A stretch of DNA of 64,000 nucleotides, from contig CM065381.1 in the NCBI GenBank assembly GCA_033060915.1, positions 30,067,836 to 30,131,835 of the forward strand. The letters run 5' to 3'. The stretch is from Euryodendron excelsum. Taxonomy: Eukaryota; Streptophyta; Magnoliopsida; Ericales; Pentaphylacaceae. A program made the position numbers and the translations under genes. The notes beneath the pieces are model-generated. The model was not told the DNA's origin. It made no database searches and saw only the letters and a program-made list of their open reading frames with translations. Below, in pieces: positions 10,251-20,754 of the stretch; the first letter of the stretch is position 1; every line of letters starts with the position of its first letter.

Positions 10251-10482
10251 CATATAAGCGTTCCATCCATTTGTAGGTGCAATGCCTTGAGAGGGAGACA
10301 GAATAACGAGCATGTAGGACTGAGGGCCTTGTACATGGGGACCAGATACATATGGTGCACCTTGTAATGAAAATGCTGAAAATCCTACAAACTGTAGACC
10401 AAAAGAAGGCATAACTAATGAGCCTGAAGATCCATAGGCAGCAGGTCCAGAAACAGGTAAGATAGTTCCAGCGACTTCAGGT
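10251..10482 (-). pseudogene. CCCH zinc-finger gene exon fragment
   Basis: The minus strand encodes a low-charge segment rich in Pro, Gly and Ser: AAYGSSGSLVMPSFG, then VQGPQSYM, then ILSPSQGIAPTNGWNAYM. This resembles the linker before the last zinc fingers of plant ZFN-like CCCH proteins, nucleic-acid-binding regulators. Immediately after NAYM the sequence reads GTCAGTGA (10250-10243), a plausible 5' splice site, so this is likely a genomic exon with its intron edge, not a processed copy. An in-frame stop sits just upstream (near 10483). No zinc finger itself is present. The assignment rests on memory of the family and is moderate. Confidence 0.45.
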
Positions 10483-10876
10483 TAAGGATGATGAAACTTT
10501 GGAAAATTTGTAGTCACATACCTCTCAATGAACATGCGTTGAGTCTGGAAGAAATGACCAAACAGAGCTTAATCTTAGGAGTTCGAAATCTGTCAACATC
10601 TCCAGGTCGAACCCTCTTAAAATGCACGTATAGTACAAAACAATTAGAATCACTTTTCACAACATATATAAAATCAAATCTCCTCCCCAACTCCCCCAAA
10701 CATGTTTCTCTCCCCCTTAATATATGTAAGCTCATATTTTTCTCTCCCTTTTGTGACGAATAGACAAATAATGTTTGACCAAAACTTAACTCAATGACTA
10801 AAGATAGATTAATAATAAAGAGAAATAATAACAATCAAGCCCAATGGGAGAAACAATAAACTATCATAAACATGTA
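10483..10876. other. non-coding, pyrimidine-rich
   Basis: CTCCCCC-type pyrimidine tracts near 10690-10715 look like minus-strand polypurine tracts of the interrupted copia element. A 106-codon minus-strand frame at 10514-10834 has no recognisable features and is not called. Confidence 0.4.
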
Positions 10877-13800
10877 TACTACAACAAAATGGAGCTTTTG
10901 CTACAAATTTTTTTGTCACAAAAAGTCAAATTTTCATCACAAGATGCTTATTGTGACAAAAAAATTTCGTCACCGCCTCGTCACAACAAGCTCGTCATAA
11001 TAAGTTTATTGTGACAAAACTAGTAACTCGTCAAAATAACTATATGCATATAGTGACAAAAGCTTTTTGTCACAATAAAAACTCAAATGGTGACAAAATA
11101 TTTCATCACAATAAATAAAATATTTCATCGCCATATGCATACTTCTGTCACCAGAAGCATGTTCCACAGGAACACATTGTGACAAAATATTTCGTCACAA
11201 TATCTTCCCAACAAAAAATTCGTCACAATAGGTATAAGATTTTTATAACAAAATATTTTTCACAACATGACTATTATGGTGACAAATGCTTTTGTCACAT
11301 TATGTACGTGTTACTGTGATGAACCAAAATTTATCACAATACTTTTAGGCAATTGTGACAAAACTATATTGTCATAGAAGTCTGTTTTGTAGTGCATATA
11401 GATTAATTTGTCATAATAAACCTGTTTATGGTGACGAATCTGTTTGTCAAAATATATTTGATTATTTTGTAATAAGAAGTTATAAATGATGATGATCTTT
11501 GGCCCAATAAATTTATGATTGGCTTGCAATTGAATTTTTTGTCACAAAAACAATGCTCAAAAGGCTAATGTGACAACTGTTTGTCACAAAAAGTATGCAA
11601 TTATTTTCAAATAATTCGTTATATTTTGTGAATATCTATTGTTGGGTACCTGTGTGAAGATATATAAATAACAATCCCATAAATTTATTCATCCAATCCG
11701 ATCAATATTCTCAATATGAAAAAAAATAAAAGTCTGCAAGTAAAAACCATGGGAAATAAAATAAATCATTCCAAGAAATTGTTTCAAATCTAATCATATA
11801 TTCCAAAAATACAAAGCTAGTTTGCATAAAATAGTCTAATATCCTAGTCGTTAAAAGTATCATAGGTTATTCGCTAAACTAAATGATGCCAATAAAAAGA
11901 GGCAAATCACGTAGATAGCTACATAATTAAGATAAAAAAATAAAAATAAAAAACATATTTCTTTGATGAAAGGCTAGAAGGATGATCAGCTCTTTTTCAA
12001 CTTTGTCAAGGTTGGATTGAAATATGCAAGCATTAAATCATAGATTGTAGCTACCTGCAAAAATAAAAAAATAAAATTAACTCCAAAATATTAAATGAGA
12101 GTCAGTACATGATGATTATGTCAAAAAGAAACTCCATCCCATAACAGTTTAGAAATATGATATGGTATCAACACCTTATTATTAGTATTTTATTGGTAGC
12201 TCTAGCGAAACATGCTTGTCCAATGCCTCTGAGATGCAAATTTTTTGTTGGGTAAGTCTAAAGGGGATGCATAATTATCAATTGCCATAGTTCCATACCC
12301 ATGTCTACACAAAAATAAACAAAATAATTGAGTTTACTCTTTAAGTTTATTTATTCTTTAATGAGAATTTTATTGCTAACAAGAATAATACAGTGAAGCT
12401 CAAATGCATCTCTGTAGGATACGCATCTCTCAAAAGCGAGAGACAAACAAGTCTAGCTTACATGTAAAATTCTCTCATAGCCCCAGCAAAATAGATAAAG
12501 AAAAAAAATGCACCAAGGAAAAGGATGAATTACAAAGAAATAGCCAATAGGCGCATTTTTTAGTCACAAATTGAGAGCCCTAGATAATTTCTACTAATAA
12601 AAATAAGAATAGATTTAATAAAATGGAATTTGATTATTCAATTTTCCTTAATTATGTATTCAATATATTCTTTATTATAAAAGGTTTCAAGTTTAGGAGG
12701 TTATATAATAGTAACTATAATTATTCTAGCAACAATAATATTTGGATGGTTGTGCGCCTATTGGCTATTTCTTTGTAATTCATCCTTTTCCTTGGTGCAT
12801 TTTTTTTACTTCATCTATTTTCCCGAGCTATGAGAGAATTTTACATGTATGCTAGACTTGTTTGTCTCTTGCTTTTGAGAGATGCATATCCTACAGGGAT
12901 GCGTTTGAGTTTCATTATATTATTCTTGTTAGCAATAAAATTCTCATTAAAGAATAAATAAACTTAAAGAGTAAACTCAGTTATTTTGTTTATTTTTGTG
13001 TAGACATGGGTATGGAACTATGGCAATTGATAATTATGCATCTCCCTTAGACTTACCCAACAAAAAATATGCATCTCAGAGGCATTGGACAAGCATGTTA
13101 TTCTAGCGCTGCCAATAAAATACTAATAATAAGGTGTTGATGCCATATCATATTTCTAAACTGATATGTGATGGATTTTCTTTTTGACATAATCATCATG
13201 TACTGACTCTCAGTTAATATTTTAGAGTTAATTTTATTTTTTTATTTTTTGTAGTTAGCTAAAATCTCTGATTGAATGCTCAAACACATCATTTTGCTCA
13301 ATTTGTGACTAAAAGCATTTATTATTATAAACTATAATTGAGATGACATGTATTGTTACCAGAATTTTCATTTGTAATGAGGGATGGTTTCATGATCTTT
13401 TAACTTTGCCATAGCAATAAGGTACGCATGTTGGTTATTTATTGCAATAAAACATTTCATCACCATAATTCCCATATGAATACATATCATGTTGAATATT
13501 TGTGATGATTTTACTTTTAGCAAATATTAAATCGCATTGTTGCAACAAACTATTGTGTTGAAATATATTTCGTAACAATATAACATCATATTAGACTTAT
13601 TGCGACAAAACCCAATTTCATCACAATATATGTATCCATTGTGACAAATATTATTTTGTAGAACAAACGTTAGCAAATATTACAAAGGTTTTGTTTGTTA
13701 GGTTTTTTCACTTGAATATTTATTATTACAAATTTATAGTGATAAACGTATTTTGTAACAAATGCTAACCAAAACTTCGCTTGACAAAAATTTTTGTCAT

Positions 13801-14000
13801 AACAAACAAAACCTATTATGACGAAGTGTTTTTGTTACTTTTTTCACAAACTAAACATCTTATGCGACAAAAACTTTTGTAACAACAAGTGTTACTTATT
13901 GTGATGAAAACATTTGTCACTATATGTAAAAATAAAATTGTATTGTGACAAATTTATAGTGACAAAATATTGTTGTAGCAAATGTGTGTTCTCGGTAGTG
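10877..14000. mobile_element. CACTA-like non-autonomous DNA transposon
   Basis: The left end begins TACTACAACAAAATGG and continues TTTTGCTACAA. The right end, read inward on the minus strand from 14000, begins CACTACCGAGAACACAC and continues TTTGCTACAACAA. These match the CACTAC termini of the CACTA superfamily (left first base mutated). Between them, about 10900-11640 and 13320-14000 are filled with TTGTGACAAAA and its complement TTTTGTCACAA, often as pairs that form short hairpins, as expected of subterminal transposase-binding repeats. No transposase is seen. The 3-bp target duplication is not clear (GTA versus GGA). An additional CACTAC-like end at about 11386-11396 suggests internal rearrangement or nesting. 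Confidence 0.55.
12030..13280. repeat. large inverted repeat, about 530-bp arms, 197-bp spacer
   Basis: The left arm (12030-12555) and right arm (12753-13280) are reverse complements with roughly 94 percent identity over the inner 235 bp as counted by eye. The matching begins GCGCCTATTGGCTATTTC and extends to GCATT at the outer edge. Read on the minus strand of the left arm, the text contains TTTTTGTGTAG then ACATGGGTATGG, and further on a pyrimidine tract ending TTTTTGCAG then GTAGCTACAATC. These resemble two 3' splice sites followed by short open stretches, so the arm may derive from a gene fragment with introns. If transcribed through, the region would form one long hairpin. Confidence 0.8.
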
Positions 14001-14281
14001 GGAAAAATTCCCGCCATAGTATTCATGACAAACTATTGTGACGAAATCTATATTGTCACGATTTGGGATTTATTGTGACAAACTTTTGTGACGAAATTTC
14101 CATTTGTCGTAATTTCACTCTTAGGTATGACTTCTTGTGACATGCACAATTTTCGTCACAAGATGCATACTTTTTGTGACAAATTTCAAATCATCACAAT
14201 AGATTTCGTAGCAATAGCCAAAATAAAATTAATGCCCCCCTTATGTACGATAGAACAAAACAAACACATTTTTATAGTAGT
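14001..14281. repeat. further TTGTGACAAA-type repeats, adjoining element end
   Basis: The repeats of the CACTA-like element continue past its apparent end. Read inward from 14281, the minus strand begins ACTACTATAAAAATG, a possible second CACTAC-type terminus. This may be the end of an older related element into which the other inserted, or a tandem remnant. Confidence 0.4.
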
Positions 14282-14427
14282 TTGAACAATAAAGTGTGAT
14301 TATGTGATAACGACTCAAAATTGCACTTTTAAAGTAGTTTTAATAAGCATGATTATGCTTATTTAGTACTTGTTTCTCATATTTATTGGTAAATAGGTGT
14401 TTTTACTTTTCACCATTGCATGGTAAA

Positions 14428-14780
14428 TGTTTTCATATTTAAGTTGTTATATTCATATGTTTAATTGTATTTTTTTTTTTTGTAAGAAATATACGATAGT
14501 AAATCATGTGTAAAATATGTCTAAAGGATAAAGAATTGCTGCAAATTGAAGGAGTCAAAATCATGTGTTCGCACAAGAATATCTAGAAGACAAGATGATA
14601 AATATTTTCATAGTTAAGTTGTTATATTCATATGTTTAATTGCAGCAATATAAGACAATAAATCATGTGAAAAATGTGTCTAAAGGAGGAAGAATTTTTG
14701 CAAATTCATGGAGTCAAGACCATGCGTTCACACACGAATATCCAAAAGACAGGATGAGAAAAATTAAGGCAGATTTTAGT
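14428..14780 (+). repeat. tandem duplication of about 172 bp in a gypsy LTR
   Basis: The sequence starting near 14428 (TTTTCATATTTAAGTTG, then TTCATATGTTTAATTG, TAAATCATGTG, GTCTAAAGGA) is repeated from near 14602 with scattered substitutions. It lies at the start of the gypsy LTR-like region at 14.4-15.4 kb. Confidence 0.6.
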
Positions 14781-15290
14781 TGGGACAGCTTTAGTAATTT
14801 GGCTGTAACTATTGGCTTATATATCAGATTAACTTGATTCTTGCGGCATTGGAAAGAAGACAAGAAGATCTACAATTATGAATTTCATACGAGTTTCTTG
14901 AATCGGCCGTTTTCATAGTCAAATTTGGGCTGAGAGTTGGCTGCTGTGTGAAAATCCGAATTTAACAGCTTCATTTTCCAACTTTATGAGTGTTTGTCTA
15001 GTCCATAGTAACTCTTTTGATCTTTACCTAATAAATTCAAACAATTACACCTAATTCTACCTTCTCACCTAACATTGTAGTAGGTGAGTGATTTGTCTAT
15101 TGAAAGGTTGGCGAGTTATTCGTGTATAACTACAGAAGAGAAGGGGAGGGATAGGCATTCCATTTTTCAGTTCCATCCGACCGTATTCTTCTTTTTATTA
15201 TTTTCCTCTTGTTCTTTAATTGCAGTTGTAATGATTTGCTAAGCTCCAAGCCCTATGAGTGAAACTTTTAATGAAGTTATAGTATTATTT

Positions 15291-15362
15291 ATTCTTTGAT
15301 ACTTCAATGGTGAGTATTCTCGCCTGTCATGCGATGACCCGAGTTCAATCCCTAGCAATGGT
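15291..15362 (+). tRNA. tRNA-Asp(GTC)-like sequence, degenerate
   Basis: Seventy-two bases align along the whole length of plant tRNA-Asp. The D-arm region ATGGTGAGTATTC, the anticodon arm CGCCTGTCATGCG with GTC at 15325-15327, the variable region TGACCC and the T-arm GAGTTCAATCC are all recognisable. The acceptor stem is imperfect and several stem pairs are lost, so a functional tRNA is unlikely. It may be a tRNA pseudogene or the head of a tRNA-derived SINE. It lies about 60-130 bp upstream of a primer-binding site that itself pairs with tRNA-Asp. Confidence 0.7.
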
Positions 15363-15423
15363 GCTAAAAACTTGCTGGGACAACTTACGCTTGCTTTTGC
15401 AATCTTTTTATTGCAGCAAGTTT

Positions 15424-15445
15424 TTGGTGTCATTCTTGGGAATTG
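15424..15445 (+). promoter_or_regulatory. degenerate primer-binding site, tRNA-Asp type
   Basis: TTGGTGTCATTCTTGGGAA resembles the Athila/Tat site TTGGCGCCGTTGCCGGGGA, with several C-to-T and G-to-A type changes. The site sits between the LTR-like region and the gag remnant. Confidence 0.45.
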
Positions 15446-15782
15446 CGGCGGTACAGGAAGCACTAGTTGATTTTGTTTATTCACCAATCTGGTAAACCTC
15501 GTTTCATTTTTTATTTTGTTGTTAATTTTTGTTGCATGATCCCTTGGTATTGTGATCAAAGTGTCAACTAATATTTTTAGCTACATATTGTCACACACTC
15601 GACACCATGGCTAAGAATGGTAATAATCAAGGGAATAAAGAATTTGAAAATAATGCACCAAAGTGACTTTGCACGAAAATTTGCATCTTCATCCTCAACG
15701 CTTTTAATTATTTATCATATCAGCCACCTCATAACAAGAGCTTTGACGATACATTATAGCAATTCATGGGTAGTCAAGCAGC

Positions 15783-16626
15783 CAAGGGCGGACCGACGAA
15801 GGGCCAAGGGTAGGCGGCCACCCCCTAAAATCTAGAATTTTTTTTTTTTTTTGTTTTAACCCAAACCATTTTATATTTTGCTGAGCTTTATCTTAATGAT
15901 TTTTCTTCGCTTGAGCTTATGGTACTTAATAATCGACTTGAGACCTACATTCTGGATGTAAACTCTAATGATAGATTTTCAAAAATGATAAGGATTGGTG
16001 GGTTTATTCAAAAGTTAGTTCAAACGAAGAAGAATAGTTGTCTACACATTGGTTGAGAGAGTTTTTTTTGCAATGAAGATTATTAAGACTCGATTACGCA
16101 ATCATAGATGAGTGGATAAATGATTACTTGGTGTCATACATTAAAAAAGACATATTCAAAACTATAGACAATGAAACTATTTTGCAAAAGTTTCAAAATA
16201 TGAAACAACGAAGAGGATTGTTGTAATTTGTTATTTACTTTTATTTGAATGTTATTTTGTGTAAGAGACATTTAATATTAGTATATAGAATCTTAAATAT
16301 TATTATATTCGTTGCATTATCTTAGAATTAATCATATTACTCAATGGCAGACGAAGGGGGCCAGGTGGGGGCCACAACTCTCCAAAGTTTTGAAAATCAC
16401 CTTTATATTCTATGAATTTTTAGATATTTCATATATAATAGTGTATTGCCCCCCAAAATTACTAAATTTCTCTTCATCTTTGTAAAATTTTAAATATTTA
16501 GAATATTATATAGTATATTGATCCCCCAAAAATTAAAATATTTTCCTTAATTCTCTTATCAACCAAAAAAAATTTTTTTTACCACCACACCCCCCCGCCC
16601 ACCCACACCCCCCCCAAAAACCACTG
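15783..16626 (+). mobile_element. truncated hAT transposon with 8-bp target duplication
   Basis: The left end CAAGGGCGGACC resembles the CAGGGGCGGA terminus of plant hAT elements encoding zinc-finger MYM-type transposases; the right end is CCACTG. The flanks CAAGCAGC (15775-15782) and CAAGCAAC (16627-16634) are an 8-bp duplication with one mismatch. Removing the element rejoins gypsy gag sequence. A second internal copy of the terminus-like text starts near 16347, with runs of G and C, suggesting internal duplication. Confidence 0.6.
15865..16225 (+). pseudogene. hAT transposase C-terminal dimerisation remnant
   Basis: Pieces in two frames show LYFAELYLNDFSSLELMVLNN, then, after a stop, FFAMKIIKTRLRNH, and a tail with DNETI and KFQNMK-type text ending in a stop near 16225. 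These correspond to the hAT family C-terminal dimerisation domain, especially the conserved serine/phenylalanine-AMK-IVKTRLRN block. The N-terminal zinc finger and catalytic core are absent. At least three stops or frameshifts exclude function. Confidence 0.6.
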
Positions 16627-17249
16627 CAAGCAACCATTATAATCAAACCTCACAAGCTATCAATGATATAAAAGACACTCTCACTAAGTTGACCTGTTAT
16701 TTGAGCATTCAAGAAAAAGATAAATTTCGTGCTCAACCACAAGCAAATCCCACTAGTTAACTTAGTGTGAGTGATTCTTCATCTAACGATACTAGCTTGA
16801 GCATGTCATGTCTATTACTACCTTGAGAAGTCAAAATATTGTTGATAAAACCATACCTATGAAAGGCCAAAAGCCTGAGAATGTTTCAAACATCAAGCAT
16901 ATTGATGAATTTGATGAGCCCAAGTCATATGAAGAGGTAAGATGTCCTATTCTTGCACCATTCCCCCAGAGGTTAGACAAGTCTCAAAAGTTGAACAATA
17001 ATGCTACGATATTGGAGCCGTTTAAACGAGGAGGGGATGATGATCGGTTTCATGAAGTGAATTCGATTGAAACACGTATGCAAGATCAATTTGGTAGTTT
17101 ATGTTTTCATATCCTTTAAAAGCTTGCTTGGTTAATTCTTATTATCTTACATTTGATGAGGATTCTGAAATTGCACATGATTATTTGTTGGCCTCTTCAC
17201 AAATGGTGAATCAATGGAAGCAATAGTACGAGGGCCTACACCTTTGCAG

Positions 17250-19283
17250 TATTAGATGACTTACCAGTCAAGCTCATGTAGTAATAGTAGTAATAATAAT
17301 AGTAGTAATTTTAGAACTTTGTTCCTTTCTATTTTTATTTTCTTTGTGTTTCCTAAGCCTTTTCACAGTTCTTTTAGATATTTTGGTGGATTTTTGTTCT
17401 CTTAAGGTAAACTCTACCCTTTTTCTTCTTCTTCTTTTTTTTTTTTTTTTAGCTTTCTTGTCTATTTCTTTCACATTGAGGAAAATGTTCACTTTAGGTT
17501 GGGGGATAAAGGGAGACATTTTATTTTAACCATTTTTGCATTTGTTCAATTAAACTTTTTTTAAAATTTTTTTTTTGCAATGATGAGAATATTTTTTTTA
17601 ATATTCCTTGTTTTGAATTATAAAACATTTGTTATGTAACTTTTATGTTTTAGCATATTAATAAAAATTTTAACTTTTAGCTCGCTACACTATCCTTCTT
17701 CTAATGATGTTTCATAAATTCCGAACTCGGAAAAATTTGCACTTCACAATAGCCAAATGGATGTAGTCTGAGTTAAAAAAGTGGGTATACTTTGGAGATC
17801 TTGAATAAATTTAGTGAAGACATATAACCCAAGTAAGAATAGAGCCACTCAACTTTCGAGGGTTATTGCAAGTGAAATTCAAAATTTATTTTCTGAAGCG
17901 CATTATTGGTTGTTAGTCTCATTACTTTTTCCTCTTGGTCAATTTAGAAGAAGAATACCACGTGATTACTACACTATAAATCCTTTGAATTTGTGAAAGC
18001 TGAAGGACTTATGTGAACTCCAAAAAATTATTGTGGGCCCTTTCTAAATCATTTCTATGAAATGTGTGGAGGAAAAAAAGTACTTGTTGAAAAAGAAAAA
18101 AATAGAAAAAAAAGGAGAAAGTCATTGCTCCATAAACATGCAATATAATCCATAAGTATACAGTCACAACGTAGTGATAAATTACTTGGTAAAGTCTAAG
18201 GTCGATCCGTAGGAAAAAAGAGTGGTGTATAGAAAACTTCACTTTGAACGGTTAAAATCCCACAAAAATAACTCCAAAAAAGACAATAAAATTTGGTTCT
18301 GTATTAGAATTTTGATTGACTGACAACTAATTGAAACTAATTTGATTATAAATTAGGGAAAACGAGCTTTGAATCCAATTGATTTGATCATTTGAGTGAC
18401 TCAAAGATTCAATGAAGGTTTTGATTACTCAAATTGTTGGCCTCGTCTTAAGCCTTCGATTAAGAAGATTTAGAGTTTGAAAATAATGAAATTAATGATA
18501 ATCAACTTAAATTTGTAAACGATGAGATTTTTATGTTTATACCATCAATTTAAGCAACCTCCATACCAAGTTTAGGATTTGTGCATGGACACTCAAATAC
18601 TTAGTCAATAACACAAGATTTCGATAGAATCTAAGAAAAGATTATTGAAGATTTACTTAAATTGATAACTGACTCTAGAACTATAATCAATTTAAATCAT
18701 AGATTCATACCATTGAACTATGCAATCAATATACCAAACCTAGAGTCTGTGCATAGAAATTACTAGGCTTAGTTAGGAATCCAAGTTTTTGAAGACATCT
18801 AACCATTGATTATCAAAGATTTAAAGAAATTATGATAACAAAAAAATGAAAGCTAAGATTACCTCCATTGATTTCCCAATATCCCCAAGTGATCTTCTCA
18901 ATCTTCACCAATGATGAGATCAGCTACTCATAAATATATTGAAATCTAAAGTTTGTATTAAAATTAATGGAATCAAAGAGAAGAATGTTATTAATCTATT
19001 GAAAGAAAACAATATGAAAGCTCTCTAATATTCTCTCTAGGTCTAAAATAAAAACTAAAGGTAGGCCCCTCAATTAGGGTTTACAAGGAACTATCTATAG
19101 GTTCAAAATTACATAAAAAGTTAGATAACCAAAGGGTGTCCGGACTGGTGTCCGAACACTCCTTCAATTCCCAGGGGTGTCTGGACTCTTTAATCAAGTC
19201 TCAAAAACAAAAAAATCGAAGGTTGCAAAACTTGTACAAGGTGTCTGGACATCCCTCACATTCATAGAGGTAATTCGTATTTT
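17250..19283 (+). other. 3' non-coding part of the degenerate gypsy element, no gene
   Basis: Contains a TTGAGGAAAATGTTC ... GTTGGGGG stretch (17475-17506) of the sort that follows pol in Tat/Athila elements, and a GGTCGATCCGTAGG phrase (about 18201-18214) also common there. Lys- or Phe-rich frames at 17274-17529 and 18009-18242 are composition artefacts. Near 19132-19250 there are GTGTCCGGAC-type repeats. The stretch ends at GATCT (19284-19288), target copy of the next insertion. Confidence 0.4.
19132..19250. repeat. GTGTCCGGAC-type palindromic repeats
   Basis: GTGTCCGGAC at about 19136, GTGTCCGAACAC, GTGTCTGGACTC and GTGTCTGGACATCC occur within about 110 bp. A related cluster (GTGTCCAGACAC) is at about 23606. 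The core GTCCGGAC is a perfect palindrome. Confidence 0.55.
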
Positions 19284-19288
19284 GATCT

Positions 19289-19849
19289 CGTAGAAGGAAT
19301 TTTTCAAAAGCCCGATCTGCTTCGTAAACCTCCAAGATGAACACTAGAGAGTCTACAAGAACAAGAAATAGTGACAATGCATCGACCCTCTTTTGGCCGA
19401 TGGCACTCCGAAGATCAAGTCAGACAAGCTTAATCTTAATGAACTAAAAGAAAGAACTCTATTCTAGCCATCAGTAATGTGTATCTTGCTTCTTAGTAGC
19501 ATGGTGTATTTATAAGCTTCAAAAGCCTCACTCTTTCTAGGAATGGTATTCTTTCTCCTTCTAGGAGTATACCTCACTTGGGTTGGTTTATGAGTAGATT
19601 GGATTTATCTTTAAGAGTCCTATTCTAGGCCAGACTAGGTCTCCTGTCTAATGAACCTCTTTTTATGCTTTGGGAGTGCTTTAGTAGTTGTTGGGCTTGC
19701 CTCATTCGGCTCAGCACCGCCATTCTTAGTGGACTTACTTCCATGCAGGTCGGCTTGTGGCTTATTTTGAGCCCCTTCTTTAGGAGGTTGGCTATACTAC
19801 TCCTAGTGGGCTGGCCCTGATCTAAGGAATGCGAGATCTTTATCCCACA
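19289..19849 (-). repeat. 3' LTR of the gag-only element, 561 bp
   Basis: Starts CGTAGAAGGA (TG mutated to CG) and ends TCCCACA. It has the same length as the partner LTR, with scattered substitutions and no net length change. A TATAAATA box on the minus strand lies at 19507-19514. Confidence 0.85.
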
Positions 19850-19906
19850 ATTGCCCCCAACCCTTGCGATAAGGGTTGTATTGTACTGATAATGACAATC
19901 TTTTAA

Positions 19907-20754
19907 CTTCAGCCTTTTTTGGCCTACCTACCAAACTTAGGTAGGACTAAGTTCAATACGTACTTTTTATCTTCGGCCTTCTTTGGCTGACCTTCCACAT
20001 TTATGAAGGACTAAACTTTTCACTCAGTCTTTCTTTGACTCTCTTCGAGCCAACCTACCAAACTTAGGTAGGACCAAGCTCTCTGTTTGGTTTTTCTCTT
20101 TTGGCCCTCTTTGACCGACCTACAAAACTTAGGTAGGACCAATTCTGAACACTTGGTTTTTCTCATTTGGCCATTCTTGGGCCAATCTATGGAACTCAAG
20201 CAAGACTAAGGTTTTACACTTGGTTTTTTGGGGTTGGCCACTCTTAGGCCGACTTGCAGAACTCAAGCATGACTATGGTTTTACACTTGGTTTTTTTAGT
20301 GTTGGCCATTCTTGGGTCGACCTACTCGACTTAGGCAAGACAAAGGTTTTACACTTAGTTTTTCCTTTGACCTTCATTAGCCAACCTGCCTAACTTAGGT
20401 AGGACCAAGCTTTAACACTTGATTTTTTGCTTTGACCTTCATTGGCTGACATGCTCGACTTAGGCAAAACCAAGTTTTGATACTTAGTTTTTTGCTTTGA
20501 CCTTCATTGGCCGACTTTCCAGACTTAGGGAGGACCAAGCTTTGACACATGGTTTTGCTTTGACCATCATTGGCCAACCTGCAAAACTAAGGCAAGACCA
20601 AGGTTTGACACTTGGTGTTTTTTTGACCTTCATTAGCCGACCTGTCAAACTTAGGCAAGACCAAACAATGAACGCTTGGTTTTTTTTTTTTTTACCTTCA
20701 GTGGCTGACCTACCCGACTTTGGCAAGACCAAGCATTGAATGCTTAGGTTTTCT
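19907..20754. repeat. tandem array, about 13 copies of a 65-bp unit
   Basis: Each unit has the form CCTTCATTGGCCGACCTG, then AACTTAGGCAAGACCAAG, then an ACACTTGGTTTTT tail. Thirteen units of 62-70 bp run head to tail and diverge gradually, with subfamilies: earlier units have AACTTAGGTAGGAC, middle ones AACTCAAGCA, later ones GCTTTGA before CCTTCATT. Open frames across the array (20395-20739 on either strand) simply reflect the periodicity. In element orientation it lies between gag and the 3' LTR. Confidence 0.85.

Larger units (their letters stand above)
14428..15420 (+). repeat. Ty3/gypsy LTR-like region, boundaries uncertain
   Basis: The region ends just before a degenerate tRNA-Asp-type primer-binding site (about 15424-15445) and is followed by gag-like sequence in the same orientation, which places it as a 5' LTR and leader. 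Phrases such as CTTGCGGCATTGGAAAG and a late TTGCAGTTGTAATGA resemble Tat-lineage LTRs. It also contains the tandem duplication and the tRNA-Asp-like sequence. I could not find exact LTR ends or a target duplication. Confidence 0.35.
15606..17250 (+). pseudogene. gypsy gag to pol-linker remnant, split by a hAT element
   Basis: Short gag-like pieces are recoverable: an ATG at 15606, then after the hAT insertion a stretch with QAINDIKDTLTKLTCYL and IQEKDKFRAQPQANP (about 16640-16755), then ITTLRSQ and APFPQRL (16811-16990). These are the C-terminal gag and gag-pol linker signatures of Tat/Athila gypsy elements. A pol-end-like stretch (FDEDSEIAHDYLLASS, about 17150-17200) follows directly, so protease, RT, RNase H and integrase have been deleted. 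Numerous stops and frameshifts are present. Confidence 0.5.

Noticed and set aside
10877..11396. Separate 520-bp miniature CACTA element
   Set aside because: An internal GTTTTGTAGTG at 11386-11396 could be a terminus, but the right end at 14000 matches the left end better and over a longer stretch; kept only as a note.
17274..17529. Lys/Arg-rich minus frame and Phe/Leu-rich plus frame
   Set aside because: Low-complexity AAG/CTT and poly(T) sequence; no domain.
20395..20739. Overlapping frames on both strands of 60-82 codons
   Set aside because: The 65-bp tandem array creates periodic open frames; both strands are open for the same reason.
19907..20754. CRISPR-like array
   Set aside because: Units are contiguous degenerate tandem repeats without unique spacers, inside a plant retroelement.
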